In this document: one piece after another, positions 34,861 to 43,681 of the stretch
Position numbering within the stretch: the stretch's first letter is position 1
How the letters are laid out: every line of letters starts with the position of its first letter
DNA from: Acidobacteriota bacterium
GTDB lineage: Bacteria; Acidobacteriota; Terriglobia; Bryobacterales; Bryobacteraceae
Length of the DNA: 48,646 nt
Assembly: GCA_016871015.1 (NCBI GenBank)
Contig: VFZX01000012.1
Coordinates: 1 to 48,646, forward strand
Direction of reading: 5' to 3'
The notes under the pieces: model-generated
What the model was told of the DNA's origin: nothing
What the model saw: the letters and a program-made list of their open reading frames with translations, nothing else
The model's database searches: none
Position numbers and translations under genes: made by a program

Positions 34861-37800
34861 CTAGTCGCCTGCCGCAGCCGGAGATGGCGTCGGCACGGGC
34901 TTAGGTTGGGAGAGCTTATTGAAGCGGTGGACAATCGCGTCGAGGTAGGTGTAGACGACTGGCGTCAGGTACAGCGTGACGAACTGCGAGATGATTAACC
35001 CGCCCGCCACCGCCAGGCCGAGCGGCCGCCGCGCCTCACCGCCAGCGCCGTATCCGATGGCGATCGGCAGCACGCCCAGCAGTGCCGCGAGCGTCGTCAT
35101 CAGAATAGGACGGAACCGGATAATGCAGCCCTCATAGATCGCATCCCGCGGGCTCATGTTGTCCTTGCGCTCCGCTTCAAGCGCGAAGTCGATCTGCATG
35201 ATCGCGTTCTTCTTCACGATTCCGATGAGCATGAACAGTCCGACGAAAGCGTAGATGTTAAGCTCCTGGCCAAAGATCAGCAGCGTAGCCAAAGCCCCCA
35301 GAGCGGCCGAGGGCAGCCCGGACAGGATCGTGATCGGGTGGACGTAGCTCTCATAGAGGATCCCCAACGAGATATAGACCACGGCCACCGCGATGATCAG
35401 CAGAAGGGTCATGTTCTGCAGCGAATCCTGGAACGCTTTGGCGGTTCCCTGGAAGCTGGTCTTGATCGTTCCCGGCAGGCGCGACGCGGCGTCTTCGATT
35501 CCCTCCACCACGTCGCCCAGCGCCGTACCCGGCCGGAGATTATAGGAGATCGTCACCGACGGCAACTGGCCTGAGTGGTTGATCATCTGCGGACCTGCGT
35601 CCATATAGGTGCTGGCGAAGGCGTCCATCGGCACCAGCACGCCCTCGCGGTTCTTGAAGTAGAGCTTGGAGAGCAGGTCCGGGTGCTGCTGGTATTCAGG
35701 CAGCAGCTCGAGCAAGACCTTGTACTGCGCGTTCGGGGCGTAGATCGTCGACGACCAGCGGGGACCAAAGGCGTCGTACATGGCATTGGAAACATCGCGC
35801 ATGTTCAGGTGCAGCGCCGCGACCTTGTCGCGGTCTACATGGACATTGAGCCGCGGGTTGCGCATCTGGAGGTCGGTGGTGACGTCGGTGATCCCGGGGA
35901 TCTGCGCCATCGCCATTTGCAGCTTCGCCGCCTCGCGGTACAACTCGTCGGAATCGGTGCCCTGGAGCGTGTACTCGTACTGGCTCTTGGACATCCGTCC
36001 GCCGATGCGAATCGACTGCGGCGCCGTGAGGAATACACGCGCGCCGACGAACGCGTTGAACTGCGGCCGCAGCTTTTCCATCACCTGGATGACCGACAGT
36101 TCCCGTTCCTTGCGCGGCTTGAGGGTGATGAACGAGCGTGCGGAGTTGGCGCTCGCGTTGAACGATCCGCCCGCGCTGGTCATCATGTTCTCGACGTTCG
36201 GGTCCGACGAGATGATCTGGGCGATCCGCTGCTGGTAGTCCGCCATCTGGTAATAGGAGATCCCCTGGATGGCCTCGGTGTTGGCGTACATCGAGTCGGA
36301 ATCGGTGTCGGGGATAAAGCCCTTTGGCACCAGGTTGAAGAAGTAGTACGTAAGGTAGATGGTCCCGAGGAACACGGCCAGCATCACGGGGCGGGCGCGC
36401 AGCACCAGCCGCAGAGACCAGCCGTACCAGCGCAGCATGATGTTGAAGAACCACTCCGTCATCCGGAACAGGATCCCGGGCCGGTGAGTCTCAACCTGCC
36501 GCGCCTTGAGCAGCTTGCTGCACAGCATCGGCGTCAGCGAAACCGACACGAAGCCGGACAGCACGATTGCCACCACGATCGTCACCGCGAACTCACGGAA
36601 CAGCCGCCCCATCAGGCCACCCATGAACAGGATCGGAATGAAGACGGCGGCCAGCGACACCGTCATCGACACGATCGTGAAGCTGATTTCCTTCGATCCC
36701 CGGAAGGCCGCCTCCTTGACGCTTTCCCCGCGCTCGATGTGGCGGACGATATTCTCCAGCATCACGATCGCGTCGTCCACCACGAATCCCACCGACAACA
36801 CCAGCGCCATCATCGACAGGTTGTTCAGGCTGAATCCGAACAACAGCATGAACGCGAGAGTTCCGAACAGCGACAGCGGAAGCGCAGTGGCCGGAATGAA
36901 GGTTGCACGGCCGTTGCGCAGGAACAGGAAGATCACCAGGATGACCAGGATCATCGCCGACAGCATCGTGAAGCGGATATCGTGGAACGCCTCGCGGATG
37001 TTCCGCGACCGGTCGCCACGGATGGTGAGCTCGGCGGAGGGCGGGAGCTCGGCGATGATATCGGGGATCAGCTTCCGGATCGAATCGTTCACCTGGATCA
37101 CGTTGCTCGACGGCTGCCGCATCACCGCGAGATTGAGCCCCTTAATTCCTTTGCCATTCTGGAATAGCCAGGATCCGGTCTTATCGTCTTCCACCGAGTC
37201 GATCACGCGGGCGACATTTTCGAGCAGCACCGGCGCGCCGTTGCGGTAGGCGATTGTCACCCGCTTGAACTGGTCGGCGCGGCGCAACTGTCCGTCGGCG
37301 CGGATATTGAAGGCCTGCTTCTCGCCCCACAGGGTACCAGTGGGCAGGTTCACGTTCCACTGCCGGAGCGCGCGGCCGACCTCGTCGATGCCGATCCTGT
37401 GGGCGGCCAGGCGCTCCGGATCCACCTGGACGCGGACAGCGAACTTCTGCGCGCCGAACGTGTTCACCTGGGCAACGCCCGGAACCACCGATAGCCGCTG
37501 GGCGATCTGCGTCTCGGCAATGTCCTGAAGGTCATAGAGGGGCAACGAGGTCGATGTCAGGCCGAGGAACATGATGGGCGAATCCGATGGGTTCGACCTG
37601 CGGAAAGACGGCGGGTTGGGCATCCCCGGGGGGAGCAGCGGGATCGCCGCGGCGATGGCGGTCTGCACGTCGACCGAGGCGCCGTCGAGATCGCGGTCGA
37701 GGCTGAAGGTCAGCGTGATGTTGGTACTGCCCGTCGAACTTGTCGAGGTAATCGTGTCGATGCCCGCGATGGTGGTGAACTGCCGCTCAAGAGGTGTCGC

Positions 37801-37989
37801 CACGGCCGAGGCCATCGTGTCCGGATTCGCACCAGGAAGATTCGCCGACACCGACAGCGTCGGGAAGTCGACATCCGGCAGGTCGGCCACCGGAAGCATG
37901 CTATATGAGATCGCGCCGAACACGGCAAAGGCCAGCATCAGCAGGCTGGTCGCCACCGGGCGGCGAATGAACACGCCGGAAAAATTCAT
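34861..37989 (-). CDS. RND efflux pump permease (HAE1/MdtB-like), first subunit
   Basis: A 1042-residue RND permease paralogous to the next gene. The N-terminus reads FIRRPVATSLLMLAFAVFG; the TM4 relay is GFVVD405D406AIVMLENIVRHIE; the second repeat has ILYESYVHPITILSGLPSA and the late RPILMTTLAALLG. It ends in a Pro-rich tail (PKPVPTPSPAAAGD). A good GGAGG box precedes the ATG, 12 nt after the adaptor stop. It is proton-driven export of drugs, metabolites or lipids in a tripartite complex with the adaptor and an outer-membrane channel encoded elsewhere. A pair of different permeases suggests a heterotrimeric pump, as in MdtABC; this is inferred from gene order. Confidence 0.93.
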   Translation of the reverse strand: MNFSGVFIRRPVATSLLMLAFAVFGAISYSMLPVADLPDVDFPTLSVSANLPGANPDTMASAVATPLERQFTTIAGIDTITSTSSTGSTNITLTFSLDRDLDGASVDVQTAIAAAIPLLPPGMPNPPSFRRSNPSDSPIMFLGLTSTSLPLYDLQDIAETQIAQRLSVVPGVAQVNTFGAQKFAVRVQVDPERLAAHRIGIDEVGRALRQWNVNLPTGTLWGEKQAFNIRADGQLRRADQFKRVTIAYRNGAPVLLENVARVIDSVEDDKTGSWLFQNGKGIKGLNLAVMRQPSSNVIQVNDSIRKLIPDIIAELPPSAELTIRGDRSRNIREAFHDIRFTMLSAMILVILVIFLFLRNGRATFIPATALPLSLFGTLAFMLLFGFSLNNLSMMALVLSVGFVVDDAIVMLENIVRHIERGESVKEAAFRGSKEISFTIVSMTVSLAAVFIPILFMGGLMGRLFREFAVTIVVAIVLSGFVSVSLTPMLCSKLLKARQVETHRPGILFRMTEWFFNIMLRWYGWSLRLVLRARPVMLAVFLGTIYLTYYFFNLVPKGFIPDTDSDSMYANTEAIQGISYYQMADYQQRIAQIISSDPNVENMMTSAGGSFNASANSARSFITLKPRKERELSVIQVMEKLRPQFNAFVGARVFLTAPQSIRIGGRMSKSQYEYTLQGTDSDELYREAAKLQMAMAQIPGITDVTTDLQMRNPRLNVHVDRDKVAALHLNMRDVSNAMYDAFGPRWSSTIYAPNAQYKVLLELLPEYQQHPDLLSKLYFKNREGVLVPMDAFASTYMDAGPQMINHSGQLPSVTISYNLRPGTALGDVVEGIEDAASRLPGTIKTSFQGTAKAFQDSLQNMTLLLIIAVAVVYISLGILYESYVHPITILSGLPSAALGALATLLIFGQELNIYAFVGLFMLIGIVKKNAIMQIDFALEAERKDNMSPRDAIYEGCIIRFRPILMTTLAALLGVLPIAIGYGAGGEARRPLGLAVAGGLIISQFVTLYLTPVVYTYLDAIVHRFNKLSQPKPVPTPSPAAAGD

Positions 37990-38001
37990 GCCGGACCTCC
38001 G

Positions 38002-39309
38002 CTAGTCTTCCGTCTTCTCCTCCGCCGCCTCTGCTGCTTTCTTCTTCCCCTTACCGCCTTTTCCGCCGCCCTTGCCACCACCGCCGCCTTTTCCAGGTCC
38101 GGCTGCGTCACGGGTACGGATCCGCATGCCGGGCGCCAGGCGAAGCTGGCCCTCCGTCACCACGGTATCGCCCGCCTCGACACCTTCGCTGACCACGATG
38201 TCCTGCTCGACGCGGCCCGCCGTCACTACTTTCGCCATCTCCACCGTGTTGTCGGGCTTCACTCGGTAGACGAACGATCCATCCTGTCCCGTCTGGACCG
38301 CCTGGTTGGGCACCATCAACGCGTTCTGGCGCATGCCGAGCCGCAGCGTTACACGCACGAACTGGCCGGGCCACAGCGTGCGCCTCGGATTTTCGAACTG
38401 GCCCTTGAGCTTGATGGTCCCGGTGTTGGCGTCGACAGCGGAATCGATAAAAGTAAGCGTGCCGGTTTCCGGCCGCCCGGGATCGTCGGGCGGGGCGGCG
38501 GTGACCGGCAGCCGTCCACGTGCCATCGCGTCCTTTACGGGGGTCAGTTGCGCCTCCGGAACCGAGAATGCGACATAGACCGGCTGGACCTGGCTGATCG
38601 CGATCAACTCGGTTACGTTGGCCGTCGTCAGGTTCCCTTCGTGCGCGGTGAGTGTCCCGGTCCGCCCGTCGGCGGGCGCGGTCACCGTGGTGTAGCCCAA
38701 CTGGATGCGCGCCGTCTTCAAAGCCGCTTCGCTGGCCTGGATCGACGCCTCCACGCTCGCGATCGCGGCCTTATCCGCGGCCACAGCCTGCGCGACCACG
38801 TCGGCGCTCGCCTGCTGCTGCTCGGCCTGGTCCTTCGAGATCACGCCTTCCTTATGGAGGCTTGCGAACCGTCCCGCCTGCGAAGTGAGGAACCGGAGCT
38901 GCGCCTCGTCGCGTGCCAGATTCGCGCGCGCCTGCTGCAACTGCGCCTTCTCCCGCGCCAGATTCGCCTCGGCCTGGTTCACCGCGGACTGAAACGGCGC
39001 CGGATCGATCGAGAACAACACCGCCCCTTTACGTACGAAATCGCCCTCGCGGAAGTGGACTTTTTCGATCGGTCCGGTGATCCGGGACTTGACCAGCACG
39101 GTCGCGAAAGCCTCAACGTTTCCAATTACTTGGATGTCCATTGGGACATTCCGGGTGGTGACCTTCGCGGTGGCCACGGGCGCGTCTCCACCGCCCTTTT
39201 TTCCGCCTCCCCTCTTGCCCTCAGCGGCGGGCTGGGGAGCACAGGATTGCAGGACTGCGAAGGTGAGGAGGAAAAACGAGGCTCTGCTCAGGGACACGAA
39301 CACCACCAA
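38002..39309 (-). CDS. RND efflux periplasmic adaptor lipoprotein
   Basis: A 435-residue membrane-fusion protein. The signal peptide ends in a lipobox (LQSC, about residues 20-23), so it should be tethered by lipid. Then come a Gly/Lys-rich linker, the lipoyl-like domain (GPIEKVHFREGDFVRKGAVLF), a long alpha-helical hairpin (about 110-200), the second lipoyl half (TVTAPADGRTG), the beta-barrel and the membrane-proximal domain (VPNQAVQTGQDGSFVY). The C-terminus is an unusual Gly/Lys repeat tail followed by Ala/Glu. The predicted start is TTG with no good Shine-Dalgarno; GTG codons directly after it are alternatives. It opens the efflux block, with two permeases and an antiporter following on the same strand. 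Confidence 0.9.
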   Translation of the reverse strand: MVVFVSLSRASFFLLTFAVLQSCAPQPAAEGKRGGGKKGGGDAPVATAKVTTRNVPMDIQVIGNVEAFATVLVKSRITGPIEKVHFREGDFVRKGAVLFSIDPAPFQSAVNQAEANLAREKAQLQQARANLARDEAQLRFLTSQAGRFASLHKEGVISKDQAEQQQASADVVAQAVAADKAAIASVEASIQASEAALKTARIQLGYTTVTAPADGRTGTLTAHEGNLTTANVTELIAISQVQPVYVAFSVPEAQLTPVKDAMARGRLPVTAAPPDDPGRPETGTLTFIDSAVDANTGTIKLKGQFENPRRTLWPGQFVRVTLRLGMRQNALMVPNQAVQTGQDGSFVYRVKPDNTVEMAKVVTAGRVEQDIVVSEGVEAGDTVVTEGQLRLAPGMRIRTRDAAGPGKGGGGGKGGGKGGKGKKKAAEAAEEKTED

Positions 39310-39367
39310 AGGCTAGGCGTGAAGTACAGCGCCTATGTTACTAGACCTCGGGCGTGCGATGCCGGCA

Positions 39368-41572
39368 TCAGCGTCCCGCTTCCGCCAGCAAGCGCTTGTA
39401 CGCCTCCCGCGCGTGATTGTAGGCCTGCTCGAAGTCGCCCCGTTCATTCAGCCGGATCCGGCCCAACTTCTGCTGGTAGCATTTCTCCACCGCCGTCAGC
39501 AGCCATTCCGCGCTCGGACGCGACCGCACTCCCTTCCCGTCTACCGTCACCCACACCGGATTCGTGTGCGACGACGGCAATACCCGCAGTGCCACCCAGC
39601 TCGACCGGTCGATCTTCACATCGAACGTCATGTCGCGCGACACCCCATCGGCGTCGATCTCCCGCCGGATCACCGGCTCGCCGTTCACCAGCACCTCGAG
39701 CGGCACCTTGCGTGTGTTCCCGATGCGCGACCGCTCCAGGTCCCAGTACGGCTTCTGGTCCGCCCGCCGCGACCGGATGGACTCGTCCGGGGTCTCATCC
39801 AGCAGCGCCGCCACTTTCGCGCTCAGCTTCACGGTGCCCGGACCGCCAAGCCTCACGTCCTTGTCCGTGCCCATCTCGATCCCGTTCACGCGGAAGTCGA
39901 TCAAGTGGCTCTTGCCGTCGGACACGTAGTTGCGCCCCTCGCGGAGACCGCGCGCCCAGTCCTCGTAGTCGAGCGCCTTCTGGCGGACGTAGCTGCGGCC
40001 CAGTCCCACGCGCTCGCCGTAGATGCACGGGAAATCGGTCTCGCCGCTGATACGCGCGCGGTAGCCAACATTCAGCGTGTGGTACCAGACGTTCAACTCC
40101 CACGGATACGGCGTGTCGACGGTCGAAATGAAGTCGATCAGGTTGTGCGTCACGCTCACCACGTACTCGTTCGCGCCGATCCCATCAAACGGCGGCATCT
40201 CGGCCGAAGGGAGCTTCGTGTCCTTGATCTGCAGGCCCCAGCCGGAGTGCGCGTAACCTGTGATCGCGTTCTGTGCCTTGGCCCAGCGCAGGATCGGGAT
40301 CCCCCAGCTCGGCCAGTCCTCGATGCGGTGCGTGCCGGGATAATCCTGCTCGCGCAAGCCTAGCAGGCAGATGTGCCCGGTGTGCGACGACGGGTGCCCC
40401 GAGATCTCGACGTCGTACCGGATCCGGTGCTCCTTGGTCGACACCGCGTTCTCCCGCCCCTCGAAGAACGTCTTTTGGAAATACCAACCCGGACCCCAGG
40501 TGAGCACCGAGCCGATCTTGAGATCCTCGCCGAGCACGTGCCGCATCATGTCCTGCGGATAGACGCCCTCGGTGGGACGCTCATAGTGCGCGCACCCGGC
40601 GGCGTGGATGTGGTGGTCGCCCGAATACCAGCCCAGCTTCGCCGGATCGATCCACCGCTCCAGGCGGAAGGTGAGCGTCTGCGGGTTAAAATCCGGCACG
40701 TTGACCTTCTGGACGCGTTTGCGGTATTCAGGACCACGCGAGTACTCGACGGTGTACTTGCCCGGAGGCAGGGCCACCGACTCTCCATCGGCGCGGTAAA
40801 CCTGCGGGTGGAAGAAGAAGTCCGGTGCGAGGCGCTTAGCCTGCGAAGGATAGACACGGTTCCGGTCGTCGCGGATCAGGAACGAGCCGGTGGTGGGCTT
40901 GTCGTCAAAGTCCAGCACCCGTAGCGTGATCTTGGCCGCGGGACGCGCCGTGAACAGGATGTCGACCTCGTTGCGGAAGCCAAGGTCCTGCGATCCCTGT
41001 CCCACATCGAACAACAGCTTGCCCTCGCGCTTGCCCGAGTCCTTTGAATAGATCGACACGACCCGGTATTCGAGCTCCAGTCCGGAAAGGTGGGCGCGCA
41101 AGGGCTGCTTGTTGAACATCTGGATGTCGAGCCATCGCATCTGGACCGCGCGGGCCGGAGAGTTCGCCAACTGGCCCATGTTTGGCGAGTCCACCGCGAG
41201 CACCGCGGTCACGCCCGCCTCGTTGTGCACCTTGACGAGAAACGTCCGCCAGCCTTGTTCGACCAGCTCCGCTTTGGCCGGTCCCTGCTGGACTTTCACG
41301 CGGCTCTCCGGATTGATGTTCACGCCCGTGAGGCAGTACTTGTCGAGGATCGCCTGGATCCGCTCGACTTCCTTCGGTCCGCCGGGCGATTCGGTGAGCT
41401 TCTTCAGTTCTGTTGAATCAGGCGCGGGCATCGGCTCTCCCAGCAGGTCGAGCGATTGCAGCACGCGCGTGACCTGTGCGGACAGTGGCTGGAATTCGAC
41501 TTTGGTCACCAGCGGGAGTTCTTCAGCCGCCGCGATCAGTGCGGAACAGGCAAGCAGGATGAGGGGGCGCAT
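39368..41572 (-). CDS. secreted CehA/McbA-family metallohydrolase
   Basis: A 734-residue exported protein (signal peptide to about residue 16, CSALIAAAEE). The N-terminal 300 residues are beta-rich and include a carboxypeptidase-like beta-sandwich (ITLRVLDFDDKPTTGSFLI). The PHP-like metal domain opens with GDHH321IH323AAGC and continues with WGPGWYFQ, a histidine-rich HPSSHTGHICLLG, TGYAHSGWG and a late GETDFPCI. These are the metal-binding blocks of CehA/McbA hydrolases. Its C-terminal tail resembles that of the propeller fusion at 26601. It precedes the efflux genes by 58 nt on the same strand and may be in their operon. The 22-nt gap to the divergent gene at 41595 holds a GATACA hexamer 8 nt before its ATG. 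The substrate is unknown. Confidence 0.85.
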   Translation of the reverse strand: MRPLILLACSALIAAAEELPLVTKVEFQPLSAQVTRVLQSLDLLGEPMPAPDSTELKKLTESPGGPKEVERIQAILDKYCLTGVNINPESRVKVQQGPAKAELVEQGWRTFLVKVHNEAGVTAVLAVDSPNMGQLANSPARAVQMRWLDIQMFNKQPLRAHLSGLELEYRVVSIYSKDSGKREGKLLFDVGQGSQDLGFRNEVDILFTARPAAKITLRVLDFDDKPTTGSFLIRDDRNRVYPSQAKRLAPDFFFHPQVYRADGESVALPPGKYTVEYSRGPEYRKRVQKVNVPDFNPQTLTFRLERWIDPAKLGWYSGDHHIHAAGCAHYERPTEGVYPQDMMRHVLGEDLKIGSVLTWGPGWYFQKTFFEGRENAVSTKEHRIRYDVEISGHPSSHTGHICLLGLREQDYPGTHRIEDWPSWGIPILRWAKAQNAITGYAHSGWGLQIKDTKLPSAEMPPFDGIGANEYVVSVTHNLIDFISTVDTPYPWELNVWYHTLNVGYRARISGETDFPCIYGERVGLGRSYVRQKALDYEDWARGLREGRNYVSDGKSHLIDFRVNGIEMGTDKDVRLGGPGTVKLSAKVAALLDETPDESIRSRRADQKPYWDLERSRIGNTRKVPLEVLVNGEPVIRREIDADGVSRDMTFDVKIDRSSWVALRVLPSSHTNPVWVTVDGKGVRSRPSAEWLLTAVEKCYQQKLGRIRLNERGDFEQAYNHAREAYKRLLAEAGR

Positions 41573-41594
41573 GGATGTGTTGTATCACGGATAG
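41573..41594. promoter_or_regulatory. very short back-to-back promoter with shared -10 bases
   Basis: Only 22 nt separate the two divergent start codons. Plus strand: TATCAC at 41583-41588, 6 nt before the ATG. Minus strand: GATACA at 41581-41586, 8 nt before the ATG. The hexamers overlap on the same base pairs, so both genes would start leaderless from one opening site. Neither has a Shine-Dalgarno. Confidence 0.4.
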
Positions 41595-42446
41595 ATGAGC
41601 TTTGCAAAACTGGCCTTGATCGCGGCGCAGCTCCGGATCGAACAAACCAGTCCCGTTGGGTTCCGCGTGGACAACGGGATTTTCGCCGCCGACCACTCGA
41701 TCCGCAATGGAATCGACTCCGGAACCCTGCACAAACTGACCTTCAAAGCAGCCGGAGTGTCCTTCGAGCGGACTCCCACCAACTGGATGCACTGGGCTCC
41801 CAGCATGCAGCGGACCGGAGCACGCGCCTACACCAGCATCTCGACTTGGAATCCGGTGCAAGAGTACGAGCACCAGAAGTCGGACCAGCGTCTGATCGCC
41901 ACACGCGAGGGCCGGCATGCGCTCTATCCGGAGGTCCGGCTCTGGACCCGGTACGAGTACGAGGCGGGTGTCCCGTATTTTGTGTTCCACGCGATCCTGA
42001 CCGTCGAGAAGCCGATCGACATGTACTGGCTGCGTGGGCAGGAGATGACCATGGATCGCTTCTTCACTCACGCGGCGTGGCCGGGCGCCGATGGCAGGCC
42101 TGTGGTGATGGACTTCGAATCCCGCAAGCCGGTGCTCGAGAAGCGCCCGGTCCCGGTGGACGCTCCGTGGATCGCATTCCTGAATCCGGAGAAGGGCTAT
42201 GGCTACGGCGCGGTCGTGCTGGACTACAAGGCCACCAAGACCGCGAATCCGATGATGAGCATCAACGACGGTGCGGAGAATGGCAAGTATTGGGACCGTA
42301 GGATCATCAACCAGGTCAGCACGATGCTTGTCCCGGGCGACCGGTTTGAGGAACGGACGGCGTACGTGGTGTTCCGGTGTTCCGCTTCGAAGCTGCTCGA
42401 CGAATTTCTCGATTGGGAGAAGCGGATCCGCGGCCGGAAAGACTAG
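41595..42446 (+). CDS. uncharacterised protein
   Basis: A 283-residue protein that I do not recognise. The codon pattern and composition fit a real gene and the frame is open throughout. The N-terminus (MSFAKLALIAAQLRIEQ) is only weakly hydrophobic, not a convincing signal peptide. The rest is beta-rich with many aromatic residues: GVSFERTPTNWMHWAPSM, EVRLWTRYEYEAGVPYF, MYWLRGQEMTMDRFFTHAAW and MMSINDGAENGKYWDRRI. The aromatic, strand-rich make-up would fit a carbohydrate-binding or mutarotase-like beta-sandwich, but no motif proves it. It is divergent from a CehA/McbA hydrolase, with starts 22 nt apart, so the two are probably co-regulated. Confidence 0.7.
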   Translation: MSFAKLALIAAQLRIEQTSPVGFRVDNGIFAADHSIRNGIDSGTLHKLTFKAAGVSFERTPTNWMHWAPSMQRTGARAYTSISTWNPVQEYEHQKSDQRLIATREGRHALYPEVRLWTRYEYEAGVPYFVFHAILTVEKPIDMYWLRGQEMTMDRFFTHAAWPGADGRPVVMDFESRKPVLEKRPVPVDAPWIAFLNPEKGYGYGAVVLDYKATKTANPMMSINDGAENGKYWDRRIINQVSTMLVPGDRFEERTAYVVFRCSASKLLDEFLDWEKRIRGRKD

Positions 42447-42458
42447 AATGGACTGCAA

Positions 42459-42488
42459 GGCAGTGGCGTGAAGTTTCAGCGCACTGCC
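42459..42488. repeat. 30-nt imperfect inverted repeat after the uncharacterised gene
   Basis: GGCAGTG and CACTGCC arms (7 bp perfect) enclose a further CG and TGA/TCA pairing with one unpaired G on each side. The hairpin lies 13 nt after the stop at 42446. It lacks a T tract. It could be an mRNA 3'-end stem or a REP-like palindrome; no second copy was noticed. Confidence 0.5.
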
Positions 42489-42568
42489 GGAGCAACAGGG
42501 GCACACCGGCGCCGTCCGGGATGCTGACAGCGGCCCCGTTGTGGACGCTTCCATGAAGGAGGTGTCCA

Positions 42569-43419
42569 TTGGAATATGAAGTTGTGGTGAAGGATCTGTT
42601 CGTGCGGGACCGGCCGGTGTTGCTCACGCGGATCGCGCGCGGCAGGAAGCTCGGGCCTCCGTTGAACGTTGAGCTTGCCTTGGTCGAAGGCCGTGTTGCG
42701 GATCTGTTCTTCCGCACGGGCAAACGGAGACTGCTTCACATTGAGGTCAGACGTGGAACTCAAGGAACATGGCGGTGCGTTCAGGCGTGTACGCGCTGCT
42801 CGGCGCTGAGAAGTTCGGCGCCGATTACGTGGATACGGTGGTGCTGTATCTGGGCCGGGGCAGGCTGCGGATGCTGAACTGGCTCGACATCGGGACGGTG
42901 AGAGTCCGCTTCCGTTTGATCAACGTCAGTGAGATCAGCGCGGCCCGCCTGTTGCGGTCGAAGAATCCAGCCGACTGGGTGATCGCGATGCTGGGCAAGA
43001 ACGGGACAAAGGAGCTGAGGACGATCCTGCATCGAATCCTCGCGCTGCCCGCGGAGCAACGCGGCAGGCTGGTGGCGCAGTTGATGGCGCTGTCCGGGTT
43101 GCGCGGAGTGTCGGAAAGATTGAAAATGGAGTTCAAGGCGGCTGGCATGGAAATCGATATTGAAAGCAACGTCCTACTGCGGGACATCCGCGACGCGGGT
43201 TACGCGAAGGGCTTGGCCAAGGGTTTGGCTGAGGGTGAGGCGAAGGGTGAGGCGAAGGGACAAGCCCGGCTGCTCCGCTCACTGCTTGAGTCCAAGTTCG
43301 GGAAAATGCCCGCCTGGGCGACCAAGCGGCTTGCTCAGGCAAGCGCGGACGACATCGCGAGGTGGGGTGCGAAGGTGCTCACAGCGCGGACGATCGAGAG
43401 CGCGTTAAACGGCAAATAG
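42569..43419 (+). pseudogene. Rpn/DUF4351-family nuclease-like gene with a frameshift
   Basis: This gene starts with TTG, six bases after a perfect AAGGAGG. The first 60 codons give an N-terminal nuclease-like segment with D45 (VADLFF) and HIE59V. The expected next residue, Q of the ExQ site, appears only after shifting frame: the second frame continues QTWNSRNMAVRSGVYALLG to a stop at 43419. One missing base at about 42746-42750 explains the break. The second half has a helical region and a DUF4351 C-terminus (LLESKFGKMPAWATKRLAQA). If the base is a sequencing error the gene is intact, about 275 residues. The last 91 codons exist in two further tandem copies downstream. Confidence 0.75.
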
Positions 43420-43425
43420 CTTGGT

Positions 43426-43675
43426 ATGGAAATCGATATTGAAAGCAACGTCCTACTGCGGGACATCCGCGACGCGGGTTACGCGAAGGGTTTGGCTGAG
43501 GGTGCGACGAAGGGACAAACCCCGGCTGCTCCGCTCTCTGCTGGAGTCCAAGTTCGGGAAATTGCCCGCCTGGGCGACCAAGCGGCTTGCTCAGGCAAGC
43601 GCGGACGACATCGCGAGGTGGGGTGTGAAGGTCCTCACCGCTCGGACGATCGAGAGCGCGTTAAACGGCAAATAG
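43426..43675 (+). pseudogene. second tandem copy of the DUF4351 C-terminal module, frameshifted
   Basis: Starts MEIDIESNVLLRDIRDAGYA like the other copies, with six bases between the previous stop and its ATG. After GATKGQT the reading frame breaks: the DNA has ACAAACCCCGG where copies 1 and 3 have ACAAGCCCGG, one base more. The remainder (LLRSLLESKFGKLPAWATKR to ALNGK) is intact in the other frame. As written it would make a 90-residue hybrid protein. Confidence 0.7.
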
Positions 43676-43681
43676 CTTGGT

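Noticed and set aside
42569-42748. Programmed -1 frameshifting in the Rpn-like gene
   Set aside because: No slippery heptamer is present at the junction; a missing base or a sequencing error explains it more simply.
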